A stretch of DNA of 64,000 bases from JAYQPQ01 sp038145405. GTDB lineage: Bacteria > Pseudomonadota > Gammaproteobacteria > Pseudomonadales > GM7GCV1. The stretch's first letter is position 1. The number at the start of each line of letters is the position of its first letter. Position numbers and translations under genes: made by a program. The notes beneath the pieces are model-generated. The model was not told where the DNA came from. It was given only the letters and a program-made list of their open reading frames with translations, and did not search any database. This document shows, piece after piece, positions 8,516 through 19,482 of the stretch. Location: the NCBI GenBank assembly GCA_038145405.1, contig JAYQPQ010000002.1:1-64000 (forward strand), in the 5' to 3' direction.

Positions 8516-9073
8516 CTAAGGCGCCCATTTAATGAACTGGCGGAATTTCTTCTCGCCGATGATCGCCCACTGGTCGGAGCTTTGCTCGGAGCCGGCGGCT
8601 CGAACCTTCTGCAAGTGCCGACTCACTACCGACTGCATAATGGGCTCCTCGCCGGGCGAGCAGTCCACCTGCATGATGTGATTGCCGTTATCCAGAGCGC
8701 TCTGAAACCGGCGGAACTTGCGGTTGGGAATTTGGGTGCCGATAAATCCGGCTTCCCAGGTAGAAAACCCAATCAACACCAGGGCCAGGAAGATAAAGGG
8801 CGCCCAACCGATGTAGTCGTGCAGGCCCATCAGGTAGGCGACGAAGAGGCAAATGCTGGCAAAAATCACACCGAACACAACCCCGATATAGGTGGAATGC
8901 ATGACATCGGTCTTGAACCAGCTATAGACCTGATTGAGGTTGTGTTGATCAACCTCGTCATCCGCGTTGCTTAGTACATGGATTTGGCCCCTGGAAATGC
9001 CACGCTCTTCCAACTCACGCTCCAGTGCCTCGAACTCATCCAGATCATCACTAATATAGAAATACCGCTTCAT
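8516..9073 (-). CDS. Two-helix membrane protein of unknown function
   Basis: 185 aa. The N-terminal ~55 residues are soluble and acidic (MKRYFYISDDLDEFEALERE), and suggest a small alpha/beta fold. Two membrane segments follow at about residues 61-82 and 89-108, then a C-terminal soluble region with HIMQVDCSPGEEP and a basic tail. I do not recognise an enzyme motif. The arrangement resembles small stress-type membrane proteins with a cytoplasmic sensor-like head, but that is only a resemblance. It is a single-gene unit: its own terminator lies downstream and a 517-bp intergenic region lies upstream. Confidence 0.75.
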   Translation of the reverse strand: MKRYFYISDDLDEFEALERELEERGISRGQIHVLSNADDEVDQHNLNQVYSWFKTDVMHSTYIGVVFGVIFASICLFVAYLMGLHDYIGWAPFIFLALVLIGFSTWEAGFIGTQIPNRKFRRFQSALDNGNHIMQVDCSPGEEPIMQSVVSRHLQKVRAAGSEQSSDQWAIIGEKKFRQFIKWAP

Positions 9074-9591
9074 ACGTAGCGCCCCTCTATTTTTTAGTCG
9101 TTGGCGGGAATTAGGTTACTCCTGTCTTCCACAGAGTTCTAGAACCCTGCCAAGTCGTCGCCCCAGACACCCGATAGCCAGGGTGATGTGTGCGGTCGCA
9201 CCACCGTCCCCACATCTCGAAAATTAGCCAACGAACAGCTGCAACTCCATATAATATGCAAGGTTAATTGGTAGTGTGCACTAACAAAATTCATCGCAAC
9301 GGATGCGCCGGATTCAGCAATTCTATCGGCAGTTGCCTTGCGGCCGTTGCTCCGGCGGGCGCCGGGCGTCTGCCGCCTCGCCCGGAAAAAGCCCGTTAAT
9401 CGGCTTGGCTCAGGGTGCAACTACTTGATTTGTACAGCGAAATCTGGAGGATATGCACCTCTCAATTCCGCGCCGGCGGCCCGACTGGGTCGTTAACCCG
9501 AAATTCGTAGTGTGCAGAGCGACTTGATCTTCGCAAGCCAAGTCGCCTTCCCGCTTTTTTTCCGGCTCCGGCAGAGGATGCAAACCAGGAG
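9074..9591. other. Long intergenic region and purE leader
   Basis: This 518-bp region separates the divergent genes at 9073 and 9592. I find no convincing gene. A 7-bp inverted repeat (CCGGGCG at 9362-9368, CGCCCGG at 9379-9385) has no T run. A 24-codon frame at 9453-9527 starts only two bases after a GGAGG, too close for efficient initiation. The most structured part is the hairpin at 9519-9561, listed separately. Some AT-rich sequence near 9248-9275 could hold a promoter. Confidence 0.5.
9519..9561 (+). promoter_or_regulatory. Hairpin with downstream T run ahead of purE
   Basis: GCGACTTG (9519-9526) pairs perfectly with CAAGTCGC (9539-9546), and seven T residues follow at 9555-9561, eight bases after the stem. 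A shorter alternative pairing, CTTG with CAAG at 9534-9537, competes for the left arm. It ends 30 bases before purE. It may be a weak terminator, an attenuator, or chance structure. No purine riboswitch core was recognised. Confidence 0.35.
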
Positions 9592-10098
9592 ATGCATGTG
9601 GAAAAGGTTCGAGTTGCCGTCGTCATGGGTTCCCGCTCTGATTGGGACACCATGAAGGCTGCCTGCGAAATGCTGGAGCTGTTTGGCGTGGCCCACGAGG
9701 TCGAGGTGGTCTCGGCGCACCGCACACCCAACAAGCTGATGAACTTTGCCAATGCCGCCGCCGGGCGGGGCATCCAGGTGATCATTGCCGGCGCGGGCGG
9801 CGCCGCCCATTTGCCGGGCATGATCGCCGCCTGCACCCCGCTCCCAGTGCTGGGAGTTCCCGTTGAAAGCAAGGCCCTGAAAGGGCTCGATAGCCTGCTG
9901 TCCATCGCCCAGATGCCGCGCGGGGTGGCTGTCGGCACTCTGGCCATCGGCGCCAGTGGCGCCGCCAATGCCGGATTGCTGGCTACCCAGATACTGGCCC
10001 TGTCAGATGCCAAACTGGCCGAACGTGTGGCGGAGTTCCGCCAGCAGCAGACTGATCAGGTGCTGGCCAACCCGGATCCGCGTTTGCCTGCCGCATGA
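9592..10098 (+). CDS. purE: N5-carboxyaminoimidazole ribonucleotide mutase
   Basis: 168 aa, the size of class I PurE. It moves the carboxylate of N5-CAIR to C4, giving CAIR in purine synthesis. The signature is clear: MGSRSDW (residues 12-18), SAHRTP with the catalytic His43, and [11 protein letters not shown], followed by [11 protein letters not shown]. The start is the ATG at 9592 next to AGGAG. It overlaps purK by four bases (ATGA), so the two are translationally coupled, as is usual for the pair that replaces a single AIR carboxylase. Confidence 0.97.
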   Translation: MHVEKVRVAVVMGSRSDWDTMKAACEMLELFGVAHEVEVVSAHRTPNKLMNFANAAAGRGIQVIIAGAGGAAHLPGMIAACTPLPVLGVPVESKALKGLDSLLSIAQMPRGVAVGTLAIGASGAANAGLLATQILALSDAKLAERVAEFRQQQTDQVLANPDPRLPAA

Positions 10099-11207
10099 AG
10101 CAAGCAGTCCTGCTGCTGGGAGGCGGGCAGCTCGGCCTGATGATGGCGGAAGCCGGTGCCCAACTGGCGCTGCATGTGGATCGCCTCGATCTGGCGCAGG
10201 AGCAAATCATTCCGGGCACCTCCGGTCTTCGCCTGCAAACAAGCCTGGCTCAGATACTGCAACAGTACCCGGTCATCAGTGCTGAATTGGAACACTTGCC
10301 CGACACGCCCCTGGTGCAGGAACTGATTCGCTCACCCAACTGGGCCAACCCCGCCGCCTTTCAACACACCGCCGACCGCTTTAGCGAAAAAACCTTGCTG
10401 GACCGGCTGGGTATAGCCACCGCACCCTGGTGTTTGATTGCCCAGCCCGCCGATTTGCAGCGGGCACTTGCCGACATCGCCGATGAATTGGTGGTGAAGG
10501 TGATACGCGGTGGCTATGACGGTCGCGGTCAGTGGATGGTCGACACATCGAGGCTGGATCAGGTGCCCGCTGAATTGATGGGGCAGATCATCGCCGAACA
10601 GAAAATTACTTTCCGTCGCGAAGTCTCCCTGGTTGGCGCGCGGTCGCGCGATGGCAAGAAAATCTACCTACCCCTGGTAGAGAACCTGCACGACCAGGGC
10701 ATTCTGCGATACAGCATCGCCCGCTGCACCAACGACGCCAGCCTGCAGGCGTCGGCCGAAGCCATGCTCGGCGCGATCCTTGACGAGCTCAAGTATATCG
10801 GCGTGATGGCGATGGAGTGCTTTGAGACCGACCAGGGTCTGCTGGTCAATGAGTTGGCTCCGCGGGTGCACAACTCCGGGCACTGGAGCCAGCTGGGTGC
10901 CGAGCACGACCAGTTTGCCCTGCACCTGCGTGCTCTGGTGGATCTGCCGCTGCCCCGCCAGCAGATTTATCAGCCAACGCTGATGTTGAATCTGATCGGC
11001 TGTGAATTCCAGCCCGGCTGGCTGGAGATTACCGGTCTGCAATGTCACTGGTACGGCAAGGAACCACGACCTGGGCGCAAGGTGGGTCATATCAATATCA
11101 GTCTGGCCGATGCGGCCATCGCACAGGCCTGCATGACCAGCCTCGACAGCCTGCTCGATGCAACTCATCGGGAGATGCTCGGCCGCGCGCGCCGCCAGCT
11201 TTTCTAA
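10095..11207 (+). CDS. purK: N5-carboxyaminoimidazole ribonucleotide synthase
   Basis: 370 aa, ATP-grasp enzyme that joins bicarbonate to AIR to give N5-CAIR, the substrate of PurE. The N-terminal [16 protein letters not shown] is the nucleotide/substrate-binding start typical of PurK. The ATP-grasp core carries [15 protein letters not shown], and the C-terminal catalytic part contains [15 protein letters not shown]. It is coupled to purE by a 4-bp overlap. Its stop codon overlaps the stop of the convergent HNH gene by four bases (CTAA at 11204-11207), so there is no terminator between them. Confidence 0.96.
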   Translation: MKQAVLLLGGGQLGLMMAEAGAQLALHVDRLDLAQEQIIPGTSGLRLQTSLAQILQQYPVISAELEHLPDTPLVQELIRSPNWANPAAFQHTADRFSEKTLLDRLGIATAPWCLIAQPADLQRALADIADELVVKVIRGGYDGRGQWMVDTSRLDQVPAELMGQIIAEQKITFRREVSLVGARSRDGKKIYLPLVENLHDQGILRYSIARCTNDASLQASAEAMLGAILDELKYIGVMAMECFETDQGLLVNELAPRVHNSGHWSQLGAEHDQFALHLRALVDLPLPRQQIYQPTLMLNLIGCEFQPGWLEITGLQCHWYGKEPRPGRKVGHINISLADAAIAQACMTSLDSLLDATHREMLGRARRQLF

Positions 11208-11773
11208 GCAGAGAGCTTGCGGTAGTTTTTGGAAAATTGGCCGCTGAGAAATTCCATCTGATCGGCGAGTATGCGCTTGCTGTTCACCAACGCCAGATAC
11301 TCGGCCAAATTGGGACGATAGGGCAGCGCCAGCAGTTCGAGGCCGCATTCGTCGACACTGCGGTGTCCCTTGTGCTGATTGCAGCGTCGACAGGCCGCCA
11401 CCACGTTCATCCAACTGTCCTTACCGCCGCGCGATTTGGGCACGATGTGGTCGCGTGTCAGCTGGTGCTCGGCAAAAGGCTTGCCACAGTACATGCAGAA
11501 ATAGCCGTCGCGTGCGAAGAGCGTGCGGTTGGTCAGGGGATAGGTACTGCGCGGCTTGATCAGCTTGTCGCCGGCACTGGCGATGATGCTAGGCACATCG
11601 ACCACCGACTGTAGCCCAGTGCGGCGACACCAGCCGCCGCGCACGGTGCGCACCAGATCGCCGATGCTCCAGACCACGGCATCGCGCGAAAAGAGCACCA
11701 CGGCCTCCTGCCAGTTGAGCCATTCCAGCGGCTGTCCGGAAGCATTGAGTCGAAGGATGCGGGGATCAGACAT
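11204..11773 (-). CDS. HNH endonuclease family protein
   Basis: 189 aa. The C-terminal half holds an HNH/McrA-like nuclease domain: CMYCGK (Cys93, Cys96), LTRDHIVPKSRGG (Asp108-His109), NVVAACRRCNQHKG (Asn, Cys128, Cys131). The paired CxxC motifs suggest a structural zinc, and the His-Asn residues the metal-dependent cleavage site. The N-terminal ~80 residues (LNWQEAVVLFSRDAVVWS) match the conserved front part of stand-alone chromosomal HNH proteins found in many proteobacteria. Its biological role is unknown; it is not flanked by restriction or phage genes here. It overlaps purK tail-to-tail. Confidence 0.88.
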   Translation of the reverse strand: MSDPRILRLNASGQPLEWLNWQEAVVLFSRDAVVWSIGDLVRTVRGGWCRRTGLQSVVDVPSIIASAGDKLIKPRSTYPLTNRTLFARDGYFCMYCGKPFAEHQLTRDHIVPKSRGGKDSWMNVVAACRRCNQHKGHRSVDECGLELLALPYRPNLAEYLALVNSKRILADQMEFLSGQFSKNYRKLSA

Positions 11774-12081
11774 GGCCGCACTCCGGCCGGATGTGCAATA
11801 GCAGACGCAGAGGCGGCGCAGAGAGGCAGAAATCGGCGGCGGGCAGGTTCCTGTGAATGCCTCGGTCGCGGCATCCGTCGGGGAAATTCCTTGATCGGAT
11901 CAGATAATGGAAAGCCAGGCTCCTCATACCAGGACAGCAAAATTCTAAGTCAACGGCCCGCCCTGTCAACAGGCGCACGCTGCTCATGGCATAGCCGGGG
12001 CAATCCGCCTGAATATTTCCATTGACCCTTGCCAACGCCTCGTTTAGGGTTGCGAACTCTCCGAAACCGAGCGGATTTGCC
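11774..12081. other. Divergent intergenic region between HNH gene and xseB
   Basis: This 308-bp stretch carries the promoters of the HNH gene (leftward) and the xseB-ispA-dxs operon (rightward). An open frame on the minus strand spans it, but the protein looks random and has no start signal. An upstream in-frame ATG for xseB at 12022 exists, but the family start is at 12082. Confidence 0.45.
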
Positions 12082-12318
12082 ATGGCCGAAAAGCCCAAAA
12101 CCCTTGATTTTGAAAAGCAATTGAAAGAACTCGAATCACTGGTGTCCAGCCTGGAATCCGGGGAACTGAGTCTCGATCAGGCGCTGCAAGCCTATGAAAA
12201 AGGTATCGCGCTAACGCGTGAATGCCAGGCAGCGCTCGAGCAGGCCCAGCAGCGCATTCAGGTGGTCAGTGAGCGCCACGGAGAGATCACCAGCGAGCCG
12301 CTCGATACCAGCGAATGA
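12082..12318 (+). CDS. xseB: Exodeoxyribonuclease VII small subunit
   Basis: 78 aa from the ATG at 12082 (MAEKPKTLDFEKQLKELE), the standard length; the upstream ATG would add 20 residues foreign to the family. It is the small helical subunit of exonuclease VII, which degrades single-stranded DNA together with XseA. The signature LESLVSSLESGELSLDQAL and AYEKGIALTRECQAAL is clear. The xseA gene is not in the window. It overlaps ispA by four bases (ATGA), the usual xseB-ispA-dxs arrangement of gammaproteobacteria. Confidence 0.95.
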   Translation: MAEKPKTLDFEKQLKELESLVSSLESGELSLDQALQAYEKGIALTRECQAALEQAQQRIQVVSERHGEITSEPLDTSE

Positions 12319-13205
12319 GTGCCCTGCCTGCTTTCAGCGCCGAGGTGTGCCAGCAGGTTGATGCCCGGCTGGATAGCTTTCTTGGTGCCACCCAGCCCGA
12401 AACCGAGGGTCTGATAAAGGCTATGCGCTATGCCGTGCTGAATGGTGGCAAGCGCCTGCGCCCGGTGCTGGTGTTTGCCGCTGCAACCACCTGCGGCAAA
12501 ACCTCGGCAGCCACTCTGAACTGTGCCTGCGCCGTGGAGCTGATCCACGCCTATTCGCTGGTGCACGACGACTTGCCAGCGATGGACAACGACGATCTGC
12601 GTCGCGGTCAGCCAACCTTGCATATCGCCTTTGACGAAGCCACTGCCATTCTGGCCGGGGACGCCCTGCAGACGGCTGCATTTGAACTCCTGGCTCAAGC
12701 CGACTTTGCTACCCTGGACCAGGCTGGCGCCTGCTTCGAGGAGCTGGCGCGCGCCAGCGGTGCTCAGGGCATGGCCGGCGGCCAATACATCGACCTGCGC
12801 GCGGTGGGAACGCAACTGTCCGTGCCGCAACTGGAAACCATGCACCGCCTTAAGACCGGCGCCCTGATCGCTGCCTCGGTGCGCCTCGGCGTCCTAACCG
12901 CCGGCCTGGAACGCAGCTCCGCAGCTTTCACCAAGGCCAGCGAATTTGGCAAACTGCTGGGTCTGGCGTTTCAAATCAAGGACGATCTGCTCGATGCCAC
13001 CGGCACCACCGAAACAATCGGCAAGCGCTCCGGTGCCGATGCCACCCTGAACAAGCCCAATTTTGTCAGCCTGCTCGGAGTTGAGGGTGCACAAACTGAA
13101 CTCCAGCGCACCAGCCAGCAGGCGCTGGAAATAGCCCATCAACTGGGTAGCGAAGCCAACCTGCTCACCGAGCTGGTGCACTTCGTTGCCAACCGGAAGC
13201 TCTAG
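12315..13205 (+). CDS. ispA: Farnesyl diphosphate synthase
   Basis: 296 aa, the usual size of short-chain trans-prenyl diphosphate synthases. It condenses IPP with DMAPP and GPP to give FPP for quinone, undecaprenyl and haem side chains. The first Asp-rich motif is DDLPAMDNDD (from Asp85), the second is in FQIKDDLLD, and GGKRLRP binds the diphosphate. Bacterial-type chain-length control is suggested by the two-residue insertion in the first Asp-rich motif. It sits between xseB and dxs in an operon. Confidence 0.96.
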   Translation: MSALPAFSAEVCQQVDARLDSFLGATQPETEGLIKAMRYAVLNGGKRLRPVLVFAAATTCGKTSAATLNCACAVELIHAYSLVHDDLPAMDNDDLRRGQPTLHIAFDEATAILAGDALQTAAFELLAQADFATLDQAGACFEELARASGAQGMAGGQYIDLRAVGTQLSVPQLETMHRLKTGALIAASVRLGVLTAGLERSSAAFTKASEFGKLLGLAFQIKDDLLDATGTTETIGKRSGADATLNKPNFVSLLGVEGAQTELQRTSQQALEIAHQLGSEANLLTELVHFVANRKL

Positions 13206-13211
13206 TTTTTC

Positions 13212-15101
13212 ATGCAGACATTCGATCAGATTCCCTCCACTCGCCCGGAAACGCTACTGCTGGACCGCCTCGAAAGCCCGGCCGATCTGCGTCAATTGAG
13301 CGAGGCCGAATTGCCGTTGCTGGCGGATGAACTGCGCGCCTTCCTGCTCTGGGTCGTCGGCCAAACCGGCGGCCACTTCGGCGCCGGGCTGGGTGTAGTC
13401 GAGCTGACCATCGCCCTGCATTTTGTCTTTGCCACGCCCGACGACCGCCTGGTCTGGGATGTCGGCCACCAGGCCTATCCGCACAAGATACTCACCAGCC
13501 GCCGCGAAGCCATGCTGTCGCTGCGTCAGCGCGGCGGACTGGCCGGGTTCCCCAAGCGTGGCGAAAGCGAATACGACACCTTCGGCGTCGGCCACAGCAG
13601 TACCTCGATCAGCGCGGCTCTGGGCATGGCGCTGGCGGCGCGGCAACTGGGCGTTGCGCGCAAGCACGTGGCGGTCATCGGCGATGGCGCCATGACGGCC
13701 GGTATGGCCTTCGAGGCACTGAACCACACCGCAGGCAGCGCGGCCGACTTGCTGGTGGTGCTGAATGACAACCGCATGTCGATTTCCGAGAACGTCGGTG
13801 CGCTCTCAACCTATTTCTCGCGCATCTGGGCCAGCAAGCTCTACAACCAGATTCGGCGCGAGGGGCAAAAGGTGCTGTCGCGAATTCCGCCGGCATCCGA
13901 GTTTGTCCGCCGAACCGAAGAGCACATGAAGGGCATGGTGTCGCCGGGGACTCTGTTTGAGGAAATGGGCTTCAATTACATCGGTCCCATCGACGGCCAC
14001 AATCTCGAATTGCTGGTCGATACCCTAACCAATTTGCGCACCCTGTCCGAACCGGTGCTGTTGCACGTCATTACGCAGAAGGGTCGCGGCTACGCCCCAG
14101 CCGAGGCGGATCCCATCAGCTACCACTCCCTGAGCAAGCTCGAGCCACCCTCCACCGATAGCAACGGCCTGGCCAAACCCAAGGCGCCCAAATATCAGGA
14201 CGTTTTTGGCGACTGGCTATGCGACATGGCGGCCCAGGATCAGCGTTTGCTCGGTATCACGCCTGCCATGCGCGAAGGCTCCGGCATGGTGGAATTTTCG
14301 CGCCGCTTTCCCGAGCGCTACCAGGACGTTGCGATTGCCGAACAGCATGCCGTCACACTGGCAGCCGGCGCCGCTTGCGACGGCCTCAAGCCGGTTGTGG
14401 CAATTTACTCCAGCTTTTTGCAGCGCGCCTATGACCAGCTGATCCACGACGTCGCCCTGCAGAACCTGGATGTGCTCTTTGCCCTGGATCGCGCTGGCCT
14501 GGTCGGCGAAGACGGGCCGACGCACGCCGGCGCCTTCGATCTGAGCTACCTGCGCTGTATTCCCAATTTGCTGGTGATGGCGCCATCGGACGAAAACGAA
14601 ACGCGCCGTTTGCTCAGCACCGGATTCCTGCACGCTGGCCCAGCTGCGGTGCGCTACCCGCGTGGTGGCGGCACCGGCGTCGCCATTGAACCCGGGTTGG
14701 AACCGCTACCCATCGGCAAGGGCGTTCTGCGCCGCCAAGGCAAGGGACTGGCGCTGCTATGTTTTGGCGTAACGGTGCAGGCCGGCCTGAATGTGGCCGA
14801 GCAACTGGACGCCAGCCTGGCCGATATGCGCTTCGTAAAACCGCTCGACACCGAGTTGATCGGTCAGCTGGCCAGTCACCATACCGCCCTGGTCACCATC
14901 GAGGAAAACGCGGTAGCCGGCGGCGCCGGCTCAGCGGTCAATGAGTGGCTCGCGAGCCAGGGTATCCAGTTGTCTGTGCTCAACCTGGGCCTGCCCGACT
15001 ACTTTATCGACCACGGCACCCGCGGCGAGGTGCTGGCCGAAGCTGGCCTGGACGCCGCCTCCCTGCATCAGCGCATTAGCCGCTGGCACAAGCCCGGCTA
15101 A
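13212..15101 (+). CDS. dxs: 1-deoxy-D-xylulose-5-phosphate synthase
   Basis: 629 aa, full length. This thiamine-diphosphate enzyme condenses pyruvate and glyceraldehyde 3-phosphate, the first step of the MEP isoprenoid pathway. Domain order is normal: TPP-binding domain I with [29 protein letters not shown] and the [15 protein letters not shown] motif; domain II with [12 protein letters not shown]-terminal transketolase domain with [19 protein letters not shown]. It begins 6 bp after ispA, so the enzymes for precursor supply and FPP formation are co-expressed. A weak hairpin (GGGTGG / CCACCC at 15113-15134) follows. Confidence 0.97.
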   Translation: MQTFDQIPSTRPETLLLDRLESPADLRQLSEAELPLLADELRAFLLWVVGQTGGHFGAGLGVVELTIALHFVFATPDDRLVWDVGHQAYPHKILTSRREAMLSLRQRGGLAGFPKRGESEYDTFGVGHSSTSISAALGMALAARQLGVARKHVAVIGDGAMTAGMAFEALNHTAGSAADLLVVLNDNRMSISENVGALSTYFSRIWASKLYNQIRREGQKVLSRIPPASEFVRRTEEHMKGMVSPGTLFEEMGFNYIGPIDGHNLELLVDTLTNLRTLSEPVLLHVITQKGRGYAPAEADPISYHSLSKLEPPSTDSNGLAKPKAPKYQDVFGDWLCDMAAQDQRLLGITPAMREGSGMVEFSRRFPERYQDVAIAEQHAVTLAAGAACDGLKPVVAIYSSFLQRAYDQLIHDVALQNLDVLFALDRAGLVGEDGPTHAGAFDLSYLRCIPNLLVMAPSDENETRRLLSTGFLHAGPAAVRYPRGGGTGVAIEPGLEPLPIGKGVLRRQGKGLALLCFGVTVQAGLNVAEQLDASLADMRFVKPLDTELIGQLASHHTALVTIEENAVAGGAGSAVNEWLASQGIQLSVLNLGLPDYFIDHGTRGEVLAEAGLDAASLHQRISRWHKPG

Positions 15102-15220
15102 CCATCCAGTGAGGGTGGCTGGACATGCCCACCCGTTACTTTATGATGATTGCATAGTGCTCAAGGCATTATCGAAGTAGAAGCACTGCAATAAAAATCA
15201 TTTCTCTTAGAGGGTTTTGC

Positions 15221-17203
<1,983 letters not shown>

Positions 17204-17218
17204 TCTTCGCACCGGCAC

Positions 17219-17246
17219 AAAAAAGGCACCCTCGGGTGCCTTTTTT
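17219..17246. terminator. Bidirectional terminator between hppA and cysE
   Basis: AAAAAA-GGCACC-CTCG-GGTGCC-TTTTTT: a 6-bp GC-rich stem with a tetraloop and A/T runs on both sides. It can end both the rightward hppA and the leftward cysE transcripts. Confidence 0.9.
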
Positions 17247-17264
17247 CTTTTCCTCTGCTGTCCT

Positions 17265-18059
17265 CTAGCGACTGATGTCCTGATCCATATCCAGGGCCGG
17301 CGATTCCGCTAACGGATGACCGATCACCTTCGCTGGAACACCCGCTACGGTGGTGTGCGGTGCCACGGGTTCGAGGACCAGGCTGCCGGCGCCAACCTTG
17401 GCACCCTCGCCGACTTCGATGTTGCCGAGAATCTTGGCCCCTGCACCGATCAGCACGCCGCGACGAATCTTGGGATGGCGATCGCCGCATTCCTTGCCCG
17501 TGCCTCCCAGGGTGACGCCGTGCAGCATGGAAACGTCGTCCTCGACCACGGCAGTCTCTCCGATCACCACGCCGGTGGCGTGATCGATCATGACACCCTT
17601 ACCAATTTTGGCCGCCGGATGGATATCCACATCGTAGACCTGCGAAGCGCGCGCCTGCAGATAGAGGGCGAGGGCGGTACGGCCCTGCTGCCACAACCAG
17701 TTGGCAAATCGATATACCTGCAGGGCGTGATAGCCCTTGAAGTAAAGAAAGGCCGTCAGGTAACCCAGAGTCGCCGGATCGCGGTCCACGTGGGCCTGCA
17801 GATCCCGCATGGCGGCATCCAGAATACCGGGCTGGCTGCGGCTGGCCTCGGCAAAAGCCTGGTTGATCAGATCGGCGGGGACCTGCGAGGTCGCCAGCTG
17901 CGCACTGAGAACGCAGCGCACTGAGGCACCAAAATCCGTGTGACGGGTCACACAGCCGGTAATGTAGTTGGCCAGTGCGGGTTCATCAGCCGCGACCTGT
18001 TGGGCTTCGCGAAAAAGCTGATCCCAAATGCCGTCCAGTTGTTCAGCCGGGAGTGCCAT
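17265..18059 (-). CDS. cysE: Serine O-acetyltransferase
   Basis: 264 aa, close to the enterobacterial length. It acetylates L-serine with acetyl-CoA to O-acetylserine, the first step of cysteine synthesis. The N-terminal helical domain (ALANYITGCVTRHTDF) is followed by the left-handed beta-helix of hexapeptide repeats: IHPAAKIGKGVMIDHATGVV, MLHGVTLGGTGKECGDRHP, and AGVPAKVIG. The catalytic His lies in DHATG and the C-terminal tail, typical of feedback-inhibited CysE, is present and ends in Ile-Ser-Arg. It is monocistronic or paired with the M15 peptidase gene 32 bp upstream. Confidence 0.95.
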   Translation of the reverse strand: MALPAEQLDGIWDQLFREAQQVAADEPALANYITGCVTRHTDFGASVRCVLSAQLATSQVPADLINQAFAEASRSQPGILDAAMRDLQAHVDRDPATLGYLTAFLYFKGYHALQVYRFANWLWQQGRTALALYLQARASQVYDVDIHPAAKIGKGVMIDHATGVVIGETAVVEDDVSMLHGVTLGGTGKECGDRHPKIRRGVLIGAGAKILGNIEVGEGAKVGAGSLVLEPVAPHTTVAGVPAKVIGHPLAESPALDMDQDISR

Positions 18060-18091
18060 GGTTGACCCCGATGTCGAAAGCAGGCGCTATG

Positions 18092-18763
18092 TTAGGGGAT
18101 TTGGATATAGCGCTCAAAAATTTCATCGAGATGGTCGAGAATCAGCGGCTTCAGCGCGATCTCAACCGATGCCAATACCGACCGCAGCTGGGCCGGCGAA
18201 ATTTGCGCGGCAAAGCGGTCGGCCAAGGGCCGGTAACTGATATGCCAGGGCTCCGGCGCAATGCCGCCCCGATCGGCCTGATAGGGCTGAAAAAAGTCAA
18301 AGTGCTGCAGATGGCGGTCCATCCATTGGGCCAAAGCGGCAAAGGGTCCGCCGGGCAGATACTCTGCCGTATCCAGCTGCGGTCGCTCGCCCTCGGCCAA
18401 GCCGCGCACATCATACACATCCATGTCGGTACCCCAGTGATGCCGCGATGCACCGGGCAGCGCCGACCAGCGCAGAATGGCGTGCAGCAGCTCCGCTTCG
18501 CTCAGCTGCCCGATGTCCAATGGCCGGCCCTGGGCATCCAGCAACGGGCGGGCGCCGCTGGCTTTGGCGTTCCAGATCATCAATTGGCGTTCAAAGCTGC
18601 GGAAGGCGCTGGCCAGGGCCAGCTCGTGGCCCTGCTCGCGGGCAGCGTCCCGCAATCGCTGCACCTGCGGTGCCACTTCGACATGCAGTTGACCGGCAAA
18701 TTCGCCCTGGGCAGCCAGGTGCTCGGTGGACTGCCCACACAGCAGCGAGGTACTGATCGGCAT
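18092..18763 (-). CDS. M15 family D-Ala-D-Ala carboxypeptidase-like protein
   Basis: 223 aa. The zinc site of VanY/M15B peptidases is visible: SRHHWGTDMD (His108, Asp115) fits SxHxxGxxxD, and EPWHISY (Trp173-His174) supplies the second His. The segment ASAFRSFERQ matches the conserved (A/S)xRS...Q element that grips the peptide. These enzymes remove the terminal D-Ala from peptidoglycan stem peptides. No clear signal peptide is present at the chosen start (MPISTSLLCG), so location is uncertain: either the protein is cytoplasmic and acts on recycled muropeptides, or the start is wrong. It is on the same strand as cysE and divergent from the HAD gene. Confidence 0.83.
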   Translation of the reverse strand: MPISTSLLCGQSTEHLAAQGEFAGQLHVEVAPQVQRLRDAAREQGHELALASAFRSFERQLMIWNAKASGARPLLDAQGRPLDIGQLSEAELLHAILRWSALPGASRHHWGTDMDVYDVRGLAEGERPQLDTAEYLPGGPFAALAQWMDRHLQHFDFFQPYQADRGGIAPEPWHISYRPLADRFAAQISPAQLRSVLASVEIALKPLILDHLDEIFERYIQIP

Positions 18764-18825
18764 CTTGGAACCCTCCTCCCGCTGAAGAGCTTTGCTAGAA
18801 TGGCCCGCTTTTAGGGACGGGGTTT

Positions 18826-19482
18826 ATGGCGCTGGCACTTTTCGACCTGGACAACACCCTGATTGGCGGTGACAGCGACCATGCCTGGGGTGAATTCCTG
18901 GCTACCCAGAGCGCTGTCGATGCGCACCAGTATCATCGCCAAAACCAGCTGTTTTTTGAAGATTACCTCGCTGGTCGGCTGGATATCAACGCCTATCTGC
19001 GCTTCGCCCTGCAACCGCTCGCTCGCATCGAACCGTCCGAGTTGCTGCGCCTGCGCGACAAATTCATGCGCGAAGTGATCAGCGAATTCGAACTGCCCAA
19101 GGCTCGTCATCTGGTGCGCCAGCACCTGGCCGAGGGGCACTGCTGTGTCGTCATCACTTCCACCAACCGCTTTGTGGCCGAACCGGTCGCGCGCGCCCTG
19201 GGCATAGAGCACGTCATTTGCAGCGAGCCCGAAATCAAGGACGGGCGCTACACCGGCGACTATGTCGGTGTGCCCTGTTACCGCGAAGGCAAGATCAGCT
19301 GTCTGGCCGACTGGCTCGAAGGTCGCTCAGAAACACTTGAACACAGCTGGTTCTACTCGGATTCCCACAACGACCTGCCGCTGCTGCAGCAAGTGAGCTA
19401 TCCGGTGGCCGTCGATCCGGACGACCGTCTGCGCGAAGTCGCCGAGGAAGTGGGCTGGCGCATCATTTCCCTGCGCGACTAG
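18826..19482 (+). CDS. HAD-IB family phosphatase
   Basis: 218 aa. The HAD motifs are clear: FDLDNTL (nucleophile Asp and acid-base Asp, residues 6-12), VITSTNRF (motif II Thr/Ser), the Lys in EGKISCLADW, and YSDSHNDLPLL (motif IV). This is the phosphoserine phosphatase-like subclass IB, with a small helical cap between motifs I and II. The true substrate is unknown; SerB, histidinol-phosphatase and glycerol-phosphate type activities all occur in this group. The GTTT...ATG start follows GGGACGGGG. Its stop overlaps that of the convergent aminotransferase gene by four bases (CTAG). Confidence 0.85.
   Translation: MALALFDLDNTLIGGDSDHAWGEFLATQSAVDAHQYHRQNQLFFEDYLAGRLDINAYLRFALQPLARIEPSELLRLRDKFMREVISEFELPKARHLVRQHLAEGHCCVVITSTNRFVAEPVARALGIEHVICSEPEIKDGRYTGDYVGVPCYREGKISCLADWLEGRSETLEHSWFYSDSHNDLPLLQQVSYPVAVDPDDRLREVAEEVGWRIISLRD

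Noticed and set aside
9139..9420. A 93-codon frame in the purE upstream region
   Set aside because: Its composition looks random, it has no ribosome binding site and it resembles no known family.
9453..9527. A 24-codon frame as leader peptide of purE
   Set aside because: The GGAGG is only two bases from the ATG and the codons are not enriched in any regulatory amino acid. Kept only as part of the leader observation.
11204..11773. HNH gene as part of a restriction or phage defence island
   Set aside because: It is flanked by purK and xseB, with no methyltransferase, helicase or phage gene. Stand-alone chromosomal HNH proteins of this type are common.
15113..15134. A GGGTGG / CCACCC hairpin after dxs as terminator
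   Set aside because: The 10-base loop and lack of a T run make it unconvincing; hppA may be partly read through from dxs.
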